Source of the DNA: Devosia aquimaris | Lineage (GTDB): Bacteria > Pseudomonadota > Alphaproteobacteria > Rhizobiales > Devosiaceae | Direction: 5' to 3' | Length of the DNA stretch: 64,000 nt | Assembly: GCF_020169335.1 (NCBI RefSeq) | Contig: NZ_JAIEZN010000002.1 | Location: 124,001-188,000, forward strand | Part shown: positions 18,811 to 28,181 of the stretch, piece after piece | Numbering within the stretch: position 1 is the first letter of the stretch | How the letters are laid out: each line of letters opens with the position of its first letter | Notes under the pieces: model-generated | The model's database searches: none | The model's input: only the letters and a program-made list of their open reading frames with translations | What the model was told of the DNA's origin: nothing | Position numbers and translations under genes: made by a program

Positions 18811-18913
18811 TGGACGGCAAGCGCCGTGCCGCCGCCGCTCCGTTCCGCAGGTAACAGCGCCCGTCGTACCCCCTTGGCAAAACCACGGCGCCCCACCAGA
18901 AGGACACGCTGCC

Positions 18914-19459
18914 ATGGCAGAGGACAACGGCCACCCCTGGACCGATCAACACCCCGGACTGGCGGAGATTGCCATTGATGGCCTCTATTGCGGCAAGCCC
19001 GCACGGTTCCTGCAATGGCGCGCCATTATCGCCGAAATCGTCGGTGCACCCCTCGACTATGTGTCGCGCCGCCACCCCTTCGAGGGGCCGTCGGACGTCC
19101 CCACCCCGCCGCTGACGCTTGAGTTTTGCGAGCCACGGATCACCGACCAGGCCTGGGGCCAGGATCTGCCCACTGGGGTCCGCAGCGGGCGCTGGGACGC
19201 CACGCCCGAGGAACCCCTGCTGATTGTCCTTTTGGCCAGAGTGCCCGGCGCCACTTTCCACGCCCGCCACGCCCGCGCCATCGCGCAACGCCTCGATGAG
19301 ATCGACGAACTGGTGCACGTCGTCGGGAAGGGCTGGGTCACCGGCCTGCACGAACAGGCCCGCCGCTGCTTTGCCGAGCAGGCCATCACCGGCAAGGATA
19401 TCGCCATGTCCGGCGGCTACGAACCCGGCGGCTGGTGGTCGCCCCGGCGCGCCGACTAG
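18914..19459 (+). CDS. Hypothetical protein, 181 residues
   Basis: I do not recognise this family. It starts with AEDNGHPWTDQHPGLAEI and contains several Trp-rich spots (WTDQH, FLQWRA, GRWDATP, GGWWSPRRAD). No signal peptide or membrane segment is present, and acidic and basic residues are balanced. A His-rich helix (TFHARHARAIAQRLDEID) lies around residue 115-130. Codon use matches the neighbours, and the start ATG at 18914 is preceded by AAGGACAC, a fair ribosome site. It is convergent with the GNAT gene. Confidence 0.6.
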   Translation: MAEDNGHPWTDQHPGLAEIAIDGLYCGKPARFLQWRAIIAEIVGAPLDYVSRRHPFEGPSDVPTPPLTLEFCEPRITDQAWGQDLPTGVRSGRWDATPEEPLLIVLLARVPGATFHARHARAIAQRLDEIDELVHVVGKGWVTGLHEQARRCFAEQAITGKDIAMSGGYEPGGWWSPRRAD

Positions 19460-19507
19460 CGGCCCGGTATGGAGAGCAGGCCTGTCGGACTTCCGCCGAG
19501 GTCAGCC

Positions 19508-19927
19508 TCATGCAGGCGGACAGAAGAACACCAGTTCAGGATCGTCGTCATCGAGATTGTCGATTTGGCCGCTCGGCTTGAAGCCTGCCTTGAGCAACAG
19601 GCGCTGCATCGAATGGTTGGAGCGGTTTGTCGAGGTGAACAGCTTTGAGCCCCGGCAGATGTCCTGAAAATGCCGGACCAGGCGCAGCCCCAGCCCGGAC
19701 CGCCGATGGCCGGCGCCAACCACGATCAGGGTGATGAAGGCCTGGCCGAAGAAATGATTGGTCAGGACTCCATAGGCGACCGGCTTTCCTCCGACGTCGC
19801 CGACATGGCAGACGCCCTGATCGATCCAGCCGGCGATCTCCGCCTGCCGCTCCACATGTGCGGCGGCATAGCTGTCGAGCCGGACCAGGGCCGGGAGGTC
19901 AAGTGCGGTGGCAAGGCGGATGTCCAT
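19508..19927 (-). CDS. GNAT family N-acetyltransferase
   Basis: A 139-residue single GNAT domain. The acetyl-CoA binding motif A is LIVVGAGHRRSGLGLRLVRHF (Q/RxxGxG/A variant), preceded by KPVAYGVLTNHFFG and followed by TSTNRSNHSMQRLLLKAGF, a normal motif B. The acceptor substrate is unknown. It lies alone between convergent and divergent neighbours. Confidence 0.85.
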   Translation of the reverse strand: MDIRLATALDLPALVRLDSYAAAHVERQAEIAGWIDQGVCHVGDVGGKPVAYGVLTNHFFGQAFITLIVVGAGHRRSGLGLRLVRHFQDICRGSKLFTSTNRSNHSMQRLLLKAGFKPSGQIDNLDDDDPELVFFCPPA

Positions 19928-20085
19928 GCGCGCACCCTGCCAGAGGCCAAGCGCGCAGAAAAGGCCCGAGCAAGTTCAGCGGAACGCCCCCCGTCAGTAC
20001 GGCGCAATGCCCGCCCCACGGCCACCTCGATCTCAAGACTGCCAAGCACCAGGCGCGCGATCCGCTCGCCAGCGACGCATCACCG

Positions 20086-20119
20086 TTGACAAAAGACCAC
20101 CAGTCTCTTAATTAGAGAC
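20086..20119 (+). promoter_or_regulatory. SDR promoter with overlapping inverted-repeat operator
   Basis: A -35 box TTGACA (20086-20091) is followed by a 17-nt spacer and TAATTA (20109-20114). An inverted repeat GTCTCT-TAATT-AGAGAC (20103-20119) sits on the -10 box. A second copy of the half-site in opposite orientation (GGTCTC, 20136-20141) and a near match (GGTTTC, 20124-20129) lie before the ATG at 20145. The TetR-type gene downstream is the likely binder, by inference from proximity. Confidence 0.65.
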
Positions 20120-20144
20120 CATTGGTTTCTTAAAGGGTCTCAGC

Positions 20145-21056
20145 ATGAGCTTCTCCGAACGCGATATCCCCGACCTCACCGCCCGCAAGGCCATTGTCAC
20201 CGGCGCCACGGGAGGACTGGGCTATGAGACTGCCCGCATGCTGGCCCAGCATGGCGCCGACGTCGTGCTGGTGGGGCGCAGCGCCGACAAGGGTGCGGCG
20301 GCGCGGTCGAAGCTGCTGGCCATCGCGCCCGCCGCCAGGGTGGATTTCGAGCGCGTGGACCTGGGCAGCCTTGGCTCTGTCGCCGACTTCGCCGCCCGCA
20401 TGCACGCCGACGGCACGCCAATCGACATCCTGGTCAACAATGCCGGCGTCATGACCCCGCCAACGCGCCAGACCACGGCCGACGGCTTTGAACTCCAGTT
20501 CGGCACCAACTACCTCAGCCACTTTGCGCTCACCGCGCATTTGCTGCCCCTGCTGCGGGCGGCGGCCCAGCCCCGGGTGGTATCGCTGGGCAGCGTTGCC
20601 GCGCGCGCTGGCCGGATCGACTTTGATGATCTGCAGAGCGCACGCGACTACAAGCCCATGGAAGCCTATAGCCAGTCCAAGCTGGCCTGCGTGATGTTCG
20701 CGCTCAGCCTGCACCGGCGCAGCCTGGCGGCCGGCTGGGGCATCACCAGCATCGCCGCCCATCCCGGCGTGTCGCGCACCGATCTGCTGCACAACGCGCC
20801 AGGCCGCACGAGTCTCTCAGGCCTTGTGCGCACCTATCTCTGGTTCCTGTTCCAGCCCGTGGCCCAGGGTGCCCTGCCCCAGGTCTATGCCGCCACGGCA
20901 AGCGATGCGGCATCGGGCAGCTATGTCGGCCCCACCAGCCTGGGCGAAACCCGTGGCGCCGTCGGACCGGCCCGGCTACCGGCGGAGGCAGACGATCAGC
21001 GCGTTGCCGATCGGCTCTGGCAGGTCTCGGAGGAGCTGACAAAGGTTCACTACTGA
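20145..21056 (+). CDS. Short-chain dehydrogenase/reductase (retinol dehydrogenase-like)
   Basis: A 303-residue Rossmann oxidoreductase. The cofactor motif is [12 protein letters not shown], with basic VGRSADK after strand 2 suggesting NADP(H). NNAGVM, a catalytic Ser in [10 protein letters not shown] and YSQSK supply the classical tetrad; the catalytic Tyr-xxx-Lys is intact. The extended C-terminus resembles retinol dehydrogenase/WW-domain oxidoreductase-like SDRs. The physiological substrate is unknown. A TetR-type regulator gene follows and an operator-like palindrome covers its promoter, so expression is probably induced by a small molecule. Confidence 0.9.
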   Translation: MSFSERDIPDLTARKAIVTGATGGLGYETARMLAQHGADVVLVGRSADKGAAARSKLLAIAPAARVDFERVDLGSLGSVADFAARMHADGTPIDILVNNAGVMTPPTRQTTADGFELQFGTNYLSHFALTAHLLPLLRAAAQPRVVSLGSVAARAGRIDFDDLQSARDYKPMEAYSQSKLACVMFALSLHRRSLAAGWGITSIAAHPGVSRTDLLHNAPGRTSLSGLVRTYLWFLFQPVAQGALPQVYAATASDAASGSYVGPTSLGETRGAVGPARLPAEADDQRVADRLWQVSEELTKVHY

Positions 21057-21120
21057 TCCCCCGCGGGTGCACAGCCGGGGCATGCTTGACGGCATTGCCA
21101 GGCCCCTCCTAGTTAGTGCC

Positions 21121-21762
21121 ATGACCGGCTTCCAGCGTGCGCGCCAACCAGAGCAGATCCACCAGCGCCGTGCCCAACTGCTTTCGGCAGCGGCCGAGCT
21201 GTTTGACGCTGATGGCCCCAATGGCGCGGGGCTCAACGCCATTGCCGCGCGCGCCGGCTTCACCAAATCCAACGTCTATCGCTATTTCGAAAGCCGCGAG
21301 CAGGTGTTGCTCGAGCTGTTCCAGCAGGAGTTCGCCCGCCTGACCGAGGCGATGGAGCAGGCCATCAGCGGCAGCGGTTCAGGCGATGCCGGTAGCCTTG
21401 CCGACACCATGGCGACGACCTTTCTGGCCCATCCGCGCTGCTGCGCCCTGATGGCGATTCTGTCGAGCACGCTCGAGCAGAATGTCTCGGAAGAGACCAT
21501 CGCCCATCTCAAGATGTTCATGAGCGACCAGAGCCGGCGCATCGTGGGCGCGCTGCAGGCCCAGATACCATCCGCTTCGGCCGAGGACTGCGCCTGGGCC
21601 GTGGCCATGGCCGGTTCGCTCTTGGCGGGCATGTGGCCCGGCGCGCATCCGCCGCCGGCGGCACGGACCGTTCTGGCCCGGCCCGACTATGCCCATCTCC
21701 GCATGGACATGGCGCGCGACCTGCCGCGCGCCATCCGGGCCCTGCTCGACAGCATTGCCTGA
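21121..21762 (+). CDS. TetR/AcrR family transcriptional regulator
   Basis: About 213 residues. The N-terminal helix-turn-helix spans roughly residues 15-60: RRAQLLSAAAELFDADG, LNAIAARAGFTKSNVYRYFESREQVL, the classic TetR signature. The C-terminal helical part (RCCALMAILSSTLEQNV) would bind an effector. I chose the ATG at 21121, although a start at 21082 or 21067 is open and no strong ribosome site marks any of them. It lies 64 nt after the SDR gene on the same strand and probably represses that promoter. Confidence 0.88.
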   Translation: MTGFQRARQPEQIHQRRAQLLSAAAELFDADGPNGAGLNAIAARAGFTKSNVYRYFESREQVLLELFQQEFARLTEAMEQAISGSGSGDAGSLADTMATTFLAHPRCCALMAILSSTLEQNVSEETIAHLKMFMSDQSRRIVGALQAQIPSASAEDCAWAVAMAGSLLAGMWPGAHPPPAARTVLARPDYAHLRMDMARDLPRAIRALLDSIA

Positions 21763-21766
21763 GCCG

Positions 21767-23050
21767 TCAGCCCTCGCGGCGGACCACTTCGGGGATCAGC
21801 CCCTTGGGCGCGTAGCGCAGGGCGATGGTGATGACGAGGCCGAGCACGAAGACGCGCATCTGTGCCGAGCGCGATTCGATATCGGGAATGGCCGGCCAGC
21901 CGACCGTGGTCGACCAATAGCTGACTGTGTCAAAGATGGCCTTGGCCACCGGTTCGGACACAACCCAGACCAGCCAGATCAGCACCGCACCGAACACCGC
22001 GCCCCAATTGTTGCCGGCGCCGCCGACAATGATCATCACCCAGATCAGGAACGTGTGGTTGATCGGCTGGTAGCTACTGGGATCAAAGATCTGCGTGAAG
22101 CTGACCAGCATGGCGCCGCCAATGCCCATCAGCACCGAGCCGAAGATGAAGATTTCGAGCTGGCGGGATTTGACATCCTTGCCCATGGAGGCGGCGGCAA
22201 TGTGATTGTCGCGGATGGCCCGCATCATGCGGCCCCAGGGGCCGGCATAGGCGCGGCTGACCAGCCAGATCGCCAGGCCCAGCACGACAATGGCCAGCGC
22301 CAGATAGCCGCCACGGGCCATCAGCAACGCCGACATCTGGTCGGCCCCGTCGGCCTGATAGTCCTGCGGCAGCGGCGTCGGCCAGGGAATGGGCGAGACG
22401 GTCAGCGTGCCGCGGGTCAGCCAATCCATGTTCTTGATCAGCGCACGGATGATTTCGGAAATGCCGATGGTGGCAATGGCCAGATAGTCGGTGCGCAGGC
22501 CCAGGGCGATCTTGCCCACGATATAGGCGACGCCCGCGGCCAGAATGCCGCCAAAGATCCAGCCGAACACGGCATTGAGCCCCAGCCCGCCGACAAAGCC
22601 GGCATTGGCCTCGATATAGGCCGCCGCCGGATCGATCTGGCTGCGATAGACGCAATAGGCCACGAACCAGGCCAGCACCACCAGCGCCGCCTTCCAGCGG
22701 CCGGTGATGCCGATGCGATCGCTGCGCCGCGCCGCCAGCACCAGCAGCACGCCCACGGCAAAGGCCAATAGGGCCCGGCCCAGCAGCATGGGGCCATCGC
22801 TGCCCCAGAAATCAGCATTGACCGGATAGGACATGAAGGTGACGGCAAAGCCGCCCAGCATCAGGAAGCCCATGATGCCGAAGTTGAACAGCCCGCCGTA
22901 GCCCCACTGGATATTGAGGCCCAATGCGATCAGCGCATAGGCGGCCGCTTCGACCAGGCGACTGGAGGTAAAGGGCAGGCCCATCAACCAGCCAACCACC
23001 AGGATCAGCACGAACAGGCCGGCAAAAAGGCCGAGCGAACGCCGGATCAT
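21767..23050 (-). CDS. livM: Branched-chain amino acid-type ABC permease LivM
   Basis: 427 residues from the ATG at 23050, which overlaps the livH stop by 4 nt (ATGA). It has about ten hydrophobic segments and the BPD_transp_2 signature: ALGLNIQWGYGGLFNFG near the N-terminus and MRAIRDNHIAAASMGKDVKSRQLEIF, the coupling region for the ATPases. It is longer than E. coli-type cores because of a loop around ADGADQMSALLMARGG. Last gene of the livG-livF-livH-livM operon. Confidence 0.93.
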   Translation of the reverse strand: MIRRSLGLFAGLFVLILVVGWLMGLPFTSSRLVEAAAYALIALGLNIQWGYGGLFNFGIMGFLMLGGFAVTFMSYPVNADFWGSDGPMLLGRALLAFAVGVLLVLAARRSDRIGITGRWKAALVVLAWFVAYCVYRSQIDPAAAYIEANAGFVGGLGLNAVFGWIFGGILAAGVAYIVGKIALGLRTDYLAIATIGISEIIRALIKNMDWLTRGTLTVSPIPWPTPLPQDYQADGADQMSALLMARGGYLALAIVVLGLAIWLVSRAYAGPWGRMMRAIRDNHIAAASMGKDVKSRQLEIFIFGSVLMGIGGAMLVSFTQIFDPSSYQPINHTFLIWVMIIVGGAGNNWGAVFGAVLIWLVWVVSEPVAKAIFDTVSYWSTTVGWPAIPDIESRSAQMRVFVLGLVITIALRYAPKGLIPEVVRREG

Positions 23051-24051
23051 GACGAGGCTCCCTTGAAGATTCCCGTGGGCCGCACCAGCAGCACCACCAC
23101 CAGGATCACGAAGGCGACGGTGAGCTTGTATTCGGTGGGCACCAGCGCCAGCGTCGACGGCAGCTGCGCCCATTCGGGCAGCACGGCATTGAGCGGGCGC
23201 AGCACCATGGTCCAGTTGAACACGGCCAGCGACTCGGCAAAGCCGATCAAAAGGCCCCCGGCGATGGCGCCATAGGCCTGGCCCAGCCCGCCCACGATGG
23301 CGGCGGCAAAGATCGGGATGATGATGTTGAAGGCGAGATCGGGCTTCAGCGTCACGTCGAGGGCCAGCATGGTGCCGGCCATGCAGGCCAGCGCCCCGGC
23401 GACGACCCAGGTGACGCGGACGACGAGTGCGGTGTTGATGCCCGAGACCTGTGCCAGATCGGCATTGTCGGCCATGGCGCGCATGGCCTTGCCCAGGCGC
23501 GAGCGCGTCAGGAACAGATGCAGCGCCAGCACCGAGATGACCGTGACCACGATCATCAGCAGCTGCGGCTCGGTGATCACCAGCGGCCGGGTGGAGCCCA
23601 GGAAACTGGTGTCGATGCGGAACACATCCTTGGTTTCGGTCTCAAAGAACGAATAGCTGCCCGCGCCGAAAAACAGGCGGATCAGCCCCTGCACCATCAG
23701 CGTCACGCCGATCGAGGCGATGAGCAGAATGACAGGCTTGGCGCCGCGCTTGCGCAGCGGGGCATAAAAGCCCTTGTCGATGCCCAGCGCGAAGATGGCC
23801 GACAACACCATGGCCAGCGGCAGCACGACAAAGCCGGTCGGAATGGGCGTGACAATGCCCCAGCTGGCAAACAGCGCCGCCAGCATGAAGGCAAAGAAGG
23901 CGCCCGAGGTCATCAGCTCGGAATGGGCGAAATGGGCAAAGCGCAGGATGCCGAAGATCAGCGTGATGCCGACCGCGCCCAGGGCATAGATGCAGCCCAG
24001 CACGGCGCCGGCGATCACGACCTGGTTGATGAAGAAGATGAATTCGGTCAC
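23047..24051 (-). CDS. livH: Branched-chain amino acid-type ABC permease LivH
   Basis: A 334-residue inner-membrane permease with about eight hydrophobic segments. Family text: GCIYALGAVGITLIFGILRFAHFAHSE near the start and GKAMRAMADNADLAQVSGINT as the cytoplasmic coupling loop; GGLGQAYGAIAGGLLIG closes the core. It lies 3 nt after livF and overlaps livM, so it is translationally coupled. It pairs with LivM to form the membrane channel. Confidence 0.94.
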   Translation of the reverse strand: MTEFIFFINQVVIAGAVLGCIYALGAVGITLIFGILRFAHFAHSELMTSGAFFAFMLAALFASWGIVTPIPTGFVVLPLAMVLSAIFALGIDKGFYAPLRKRGAKPVILLIASIGVTLMVQGLIRLFFGAGSYSFFETETKDVFRIDTSFLGSTRPLVITEPQLLMIVVTVISVLALHLFLTRSRLGKAMRAMADNADLAQVSGINTALVVRVTWVVAGALACMAGTMLALDVTLKPDLAFNIIIPIFAAAIVGGLGQAYGAIAGGLLIGFAESLAVFNWTMVLRPLNAVLPEWAQLPSTLALVPTEYKLTVAFVILVVVLLVRPTGIFKGASS

Positions 24052-24054
24052 GGC

Positions 24055-24759
24055 TTAGCCCCCGAGGAAACTTTTGGCGACTTCGGGATCGGCGATGAGC
24101 TCGGCGCCCGTGCCGGTGAAGCGGTTCTGGCCGCCGGCCAGCACAAAGCCCTTGGAGGCAAAGGCCAGCGCCTGGCGCGCATTCTGTTCGACCATCAGGA
24201 TGCCAACGCCCTCGGCATTGACCCGCACGATGGTCTCGAAGATCTCGATGACATAGCGCGGCGACAGCCCCGCGGAGGGCTCGTCGAGCATCAAAAGCTT
24301 GGGCTTGCTCATCAGCGCGCGGCCCATGGCCACCATCTGGCGCTGGCCGCCCGAGAGCTCGCCCGCCGGCTGGCGGCGCTTTTCGGCCAGCACGGGGAAC
24401 ATCTCGTAGACCCAGGCCATGGTCTCGGCGAAGCTGTCCTTGCGGGTGAACGCCCCCATCTCAAGGTTCTCTTCAACGGTCATGGAGGTGAAGACGTTCT
24501 TTTCCTGCGGCACAAAGCTCAGCCCCTTGGGCACGAGCTTGTCGGGCAGGGAATTGGCGACATTTTCGCCGAGGAAATCAATGGTGCCGCCAGTGACCTT
24601 GAGCAGGCCGAAAATGGCCTTGAGCGTGGTCGACTTGCCTGCGCCATTGGGGCCGACGATGACGCCGATGTCGGACTGCTCGATGGCCATGTTGACGCCA
24701 TTCAGGATCGGCGCGCCGCCATAGCCGCCCACCACATGCTTGAGTTCGATCAGGGCCAT
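24055..24759 (-). CDS. livF: ABC transporter ATPase LivF
   Basis: 234 residues from the ATG at 24759. Walker A is GPNGAGKST, the signature is LSGGQRQMVAMGRALM, Walker B is LLMLDEPSAGLSP, and the switch His is replaced in the usual LivF manner by VEQNARQA. The start shares one base with the livG stop (TGATG). The longer open frame to 24879 is an overlap into livG and is rejected. It energises the LivHM transporter from the cytoplasmic side. Confidence 0.95.
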   Translation of the reverse strand: MALIELKHVVGGYGGAPILNGVNMAIEQSDIGVIVGPNGAGKSTTLKAIFGLLKVTGGTIDFLGENVANSLPDKLVPKGLSFVPQEKNVFTSMTVEENLEMGAFTRKDSFAETMAWVYEMFPVLAEKRRQPAGELSGGQRQMVAMGRALMSKPKLLMLDEPSAGLSPRYVIEIFETIVRVNAEGVGILMVEQNARQALAFASKGFVLAGGQNRFTGTGAELIADPEVAKSFLGG

Positions 24760-25544
24760 CACGCAGCCTCCACCGGCGTGCCGAAATAGGCTTCGACAAT
24801 CGCCGGATTGGCGCGGATCTCGCTCATTGGACCCTCGGCGATCTTTTCGCCCTGGGCCATGACGATGACCGGGTCGCACAGCCGCCCGATCAGATCCATG
24901 TCATGCTCGATGACAAAGAAAGTATAGCCCAGCTCGCGGTTCATGCGCTCGATATTGGCCGCCAGATCATTGAGCAGGGTCTTGTTGACGCCGGCAGCGA
25001 CCTCGTCGAGCAGCACCACCTTGGCATCAACCATCATGGTGCGGCCCAGTTCGAGGAGCTTTTTCTGCCCGCCGCTGAGATTGCCGGCCAGCTCATTGCG
25101 CACATGGCCCAGCTTGAGGAAGTCGATGACATCGAGCGCCTTCTTGCGCACCTCGGTCTCGCGCGAGCGGCTGAGGCCCGGACGGAACCAGGCATTGGCC
25201 AGATGCTCGCCCGGCTGGTCGCCCGGTACCATCATCAGATTTTCCAGCGCCGTCATGTTGGAGAATTCATGCGCGATCTGGAAGGTTCGCAGCATGCCGG
25301 TGCGGAACAGCTCGTGCGGCGCCAGGCCCGTGACGTCGCGACCATCAAAGATGATCGCGCCTTCATCGGGCACGATATTGCCGGCCACGATATTGAACAG
25401 CGTGGACTTGCCCGCGCCATTCGGGCCGATCAGCCCGGTGACCGAGCCGCGCCGGACCGAAAGGGAGCAGTTGTTTACGGCGGTTAGACCGCCAAAGCGT
25501 TTGCTGACGTTGCGAACGTCAATAACCAGGTCGGAGGACACCAA
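24759..25544 (-). CDS. livG: ABC transporter ATPase LivG
   Basis: About 261 residues. Walker A is GPNGAGKST, the signature LSGGQKKLLELGRTMM, Walker B VVLLDEVAAGVN and the switch VIEHDMDLI, matching LivG. One difference from the common pattern is Val after the Walker B Glu (DEVAAG rather than DEPAAG). The start is a TTG at 25544 or the following GTG at 25541; CAGG lies just upstream. First gene of the four-gene operon. Confidence 0.93.
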   Translation of the reverse strand: MVSSDLVIDVRNVSKRFGGLTAVNNCSLSVRRGSVTGLIGPNGAGKSTLFNIVAGNIVPDEGAIIFDGRDVTGLAPHELFRTGMLRTFQIAHEFSNMTALENLMMVPGDQPGEHLANAWFRPGLSRSRETEVRKKALDVIDFLKLGHVRNELAGNLSGGQKKLLELGRTMMVDAKVVLLDEVAAGVNKTLLNDLAANIERMNRELGYTFFVIEHDMDLIGRLCDPVIVMAQGEKIAEGPMSEIRANPAIVEAYFGTPVEAA

Positions 25545-25659
25545 TAAAGCCTGTTTCCTGAGCCAAGGGTGCCCGGTTTAGTCCGGGCGATTTTGCGGCA
25601 TCTGCTCATATGGCGGGCACATGGTCAACCATGTGCTGATGCGGAGGCCCCCGCCACGC

Positions 25660-26022
25660 CTAGAGATAGGCCAGTACCGCATTGGCTGTGGCCTCGTTGT
25701 TGGCGCACATCACATCATAGAGCGTGGCCAGCCGGGTCAGCGCCTTGACATCAACATCATGGGGCTGGGCGGACAGCGGATCGATGAAGAAGATCAGCAC
25801 GTCCAGCCGCCCTTCGGCGATCATGGCGCCCAATTGCTGGTCCCCGCCCAGCGGGCCGCTCTTGAGCAGGGTCACCGGCAGGCCGGTGGCCGCGATCACC
25901 CGGCTGCCCGTGGTGCCGGTGCCCCACAGCTGGTGCTCGGAGAGCTTGCGCTTGTGCCGTTCCGCCCAGGCGCACAATTCATCCTTCTTGTCGTCGTGCG
26001 CCACCAGCCCGATGCGTGCCAT
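25660..26022 (-). CDS. mgsA: Methylglyoxal synthase
   Basis: About 120 residues. It makes methylglyoxal and phosphate from dihydroxyacetone phosphate, a bypass used when phosphate limits glycolysis. Family text: [14 protein letters not shown], the phosphate-binding [35 protein letters not shown] with the catalytic Asp, and HDVDVKAL. The ATG at 26022 has GGAG 6 nt upstream; an ATG at 26055 would add 11 residues and is also possible. It follows the DUF1801 gene by a few bases at most and is likely co-transcribed. Confidence 0.93.
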   Translation of the reverse strand: MARIGLVAHDDKKDELCAWAERHKRKLSEHQLWGTGTTGSRVIAATGLPVTLLKSGPLGGDQQLGAMIAEGRLDVLIFFIDPLSAQPHDVDVKALTRLATLYDVMCANNEATANAVLAYL

Positions 26023-26058
26023 GCCAATCTCCATATTGCCCATCGCTTCAAGCATGGT

Positions 26059-26439
26059 TCAGGCAAAAAGGGCAATGGCCTCGGCCAGCAGGATCGCCAC
26101 GTCATCATGTGGCACCGGCGCGCCGGGCAGCAGGCGCAGCACGCGGCCCTTCTTGAGCCCCTCGCCGACCAGGAGCCCGTCGCCATGCTGCAGCAGCCGG
26201 CCATGTTCGAAATAGAGCGATACCCGCTCTGGCTGGGCAAACACGGCGCAGACATGACCCGCCTGGGCATGGCGAAAATTGACCGAGCGCCAGCCGGGCA
26301 TGACGCGGCCAGTGAGCCCGGGATACTGGGCAAGGAACGCGACCAACGCCCGGGCGAGATCGGCGGTAGCCGGGGGCATGGGCGCCAGCAGGTCATCCAC
26401 CCCGTTCCAGTCGAGCACAGCGCTTCGGCCAGCAGTCAT
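26059..26439 (-). CDS. DUF1801 domain protein
   Basis: About 126 residues. The layout (VDDLLAPMPPATADLARALVAFLAQYPG, GWRSVNFRHAQAGHVCAVF, SLYFEHGRLL, GEGLKKGRVLRL) agrees with the DUF1801/YdhG-like fold, which is soluble and of unclear function. The ATG at 26439 lies directly after the T-run of the terminator that ends the globin-type chemoreceptor gene. Its own promoter must therefore lie within or before that hairpin, or expression depends on read-through. mgsA follows. Confidence 0.75.
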   Translation of the reverse strand: MTAGRSAVLDWNGVDDLLAPMPPATADLARALVAFLAQYPGLTGRVMPGWRSVNFRHAQAGHVCAVFAQPERVSLYFEHGRLLQHGDGLLVGEGLKKGRVLRLLPGAPVPHDDVAILLAEAIALFA

Positions 26440-26487
26440 AAAAAAAAGCTCCGCACAGGACAACCAGACTGTCCGATGCGGAGCTTT
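26440..26487 (-). terminator. Strong intrinsic terminator abutting the DUF1801 start codon
   Basis: On the minus strand GCTCCGCA...TGCGGAGC forms a long stem (with inner CGGACA/TGTCC pairing) followed by eight T residues that end at the DUF1801 ATG. It lies about 40 nt after the stop of the globin-coupled receptor gene. Confidence 0.9.
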
Positions 26488-26525
26488 GCAACAGGGGCCT
26501 GACAGGCCCTGTCAGCAGGGCGGAA

Positions 26526-28169
26526 CTAGAACTCGTTCCAGTCCGGCGAAATGGCGGCACTGCTGGTGGTCTTGAGTGCGCGCACCGGCTTGGCCGCTGC
26601 GGCAGGCTTGGCGGCAGGTTTGGCGGCAGCGCTGGGCTTGGCCGGCTGGCGGACCGGCGGGGCCACATGACCGGCATCTTCGTCGATGACGAAAACATCC
26701 ACGATCTCGTCGAGCTGGCTGGCCTGGGCCTCGGTCTGCTCGATGGCCGCATTGGTTTCTTCCACCAGGGCGGCGTTGTGCTGGGTCATTTCATCCATCT
26801 GGCGCACGGCCACAGCGATTTCGCCGAGCGCATCGGACTGCTGCCGGTTGGCAGAGGCGATGGTGTCGATGAGCTGCGCACTCTCCTGCGCGCTGGCCAG
26901 GATATCGAGCAGCGTATCGGCCGCCTTGGACACCAGCTGCGTCCCGCTGCGCACTTCGGCAGCACTGGTCTCGATCAATTGCTTGACCTCGGCCGAGGCA
27001 TTGGCTGCCGACTGGGCCAGACGCCGCACTTCGACGGCCACCACGGCAAAGCCCTTGCCGGCGTCGCCGGCACGGGCCGCTTCCACCGAGGCGTTCAGCG
27101 CCAGCAGATTGGTCTGGAAGGCGATGTCGTCGATCAGCCCGATAATGTTGGAAATCTTGGACGACGACGCCTGAATGGCCCCCATCGCTCCATTGGCCTC
27201 GCCCATCACCGTGCCGCCGACCGTGGCATTCTGGGACACGGCCTGTGCCTTCTCGCTGGCGACGCCCGCCATCTTGGCGTTCTCAACCACAGTGCCTGAC
27301 AGCTGCTCGACGGCCGCCGTGGTCTCCTCGATGGTGGCTGCCTGGCGGGTCGTGCGATCGGCCAGATCATTGGCGCCGGCCAGGATTTCCCCCGTCGCGG
27401 TGCGCAGGGAGCGCGATGTCTGGCGCAGCTGTCCGACGATGGCGGTCAGCCGGTCGGCGACGGCATTGGTGTCGCTCTTGATCTGCTCGAACTCGGGATC
27501 GAAGTCTTCGGTGATGCGGCTGGTCAGATCGCCCCGCGCCAGATCCTGCAGCACAGCGCCGGTCAGCTCGACAGCGCGGCTGACCTTCCGCCGGGAGGTC
27601 TCGTCGGCAATGCGGGCCTCCGACGTCAGCTTCTCGAAATAGGCAGAAACCCCGATATCGATGTCGAGCAGCATGGATTTGAGCACGTCGGACAGCACCT
27701 GACCCATGGCGCGGCTGGCTTCCATCACCTCTTCGGGATTCGGCGGCAGCTTGTTGCCGAAGCGCCCGCGTTTGGGTTCGAGCGCGGCCTGCATCATCTC
27801 CTCGATCAGACCCTGCACCAGCGTCTCGGCGATCACCCCATAGCCGCCAATGTGCCAGCGCGGCTCCAGCCCGATCTGGGCATGCCGGAGGCCAACCTTG
27901 CCGCTGGCCTCGAAATAGGCGTCGTCGAAGGCGCCGGCGCCGATGGCCTTCCAATGGCCGATCTGCTTGCCTTGCGCCCGATCCATCTGCGGCTTGCCAT
28001 CAAAGAACCGGGCGACGGCCGGAACGGTCCTGATCTTGGCGTAAAACTTGTCCAGAGCGATCGGCAGGTGCTTGTCCAGAGCCCCCTGTGCGCCCGAGAG
28101 TCGTTTGCGCGCAGCGTCATCAAGGCCGATAAAATCGAGGCGATCTTGAAGCTGGGGTTTGTTTGTCAT
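26526..28169 (-). CDS. Globin-coupled methyl-accepting chemotaxis protein (HemAT-like)
   Basis: About 547 residues and no membrane segment, so a soluble receptor. Residues about 10-170 form a sensor globin; the proximal haem His is His96 in [18 protein letters not shown], the motif shared with HemAT-type oxygen sensors. One HAMP-like unit ([14 protein letters not shown]) follows, then the signalling domain with the conserved tip [22 protein letters not shown]. The tail is Ala/Pro/Lys-rich and ends DWNEF, a CheR/CheB docking pentapeptide. I infer aerotaxis. The start ATG is at 28169; a TTG at 28181 is less likely. It is followed by its own terminator. Confidence 0.92.
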   Translation of the reverse strand: MTNKPQLQDRLDFIGLDDAARKRLSGAQGALDKHLPIALDKFYAKIRTVPAVARFFDGKPQMDRAQGKQIGHWKAIGAGAFDDAYFEASGKVGLRHAQIGLEPRWHIGGYGVIAETLVQGLIEEMMQAALEPKRGRFGNKLPPNPEEVMEASRAMGQVLSDVLKSMLLDIDIGVSAYFEKLTSEARIADETSRRKVSRAVELTGAVLQDLARGDLTSRITEDFDPEFEQIKSDTNAVADRLTAIVGQLRQTSRSLRTATGEILAGANDLADRTTRQAATIEETTAAVEQLSGTVVENAKMAGVASEKAQAVSQNATVGGTVMGEANGAMGAIQASSSKISNIIGLIDDIAFQTNLLALNASVEAARAGDAGKGFAVVAVEVRRLAQSAANASAEVKQLIETSAAEVRSGTQLVSKAADTLLDILASAQESAQLIDTIASANRQQSDALGEIAVAVRQMDEMTQHNAALVEETNAAIEQTEAQASQLDEIVDVFVIDEDAGHVAPPVRQPAKPSAAAKPAAKPAAAAKPVRALKTTSSAAISPDWNEF

Positions 28170-28181
28170 CGTCCGCACCAA

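Noticed and set aside
16711..18927. Upstream extension of the ProX-like frame
   Set aside because: It overlaps livK in antisense; the signal peptide at 16710 marks the true start.
24759..24879. N-terminal extension of livF
   Set aside because: It lies inside livG; the ATG at 24759 overlaps the livG stop and has the family N-terminus.
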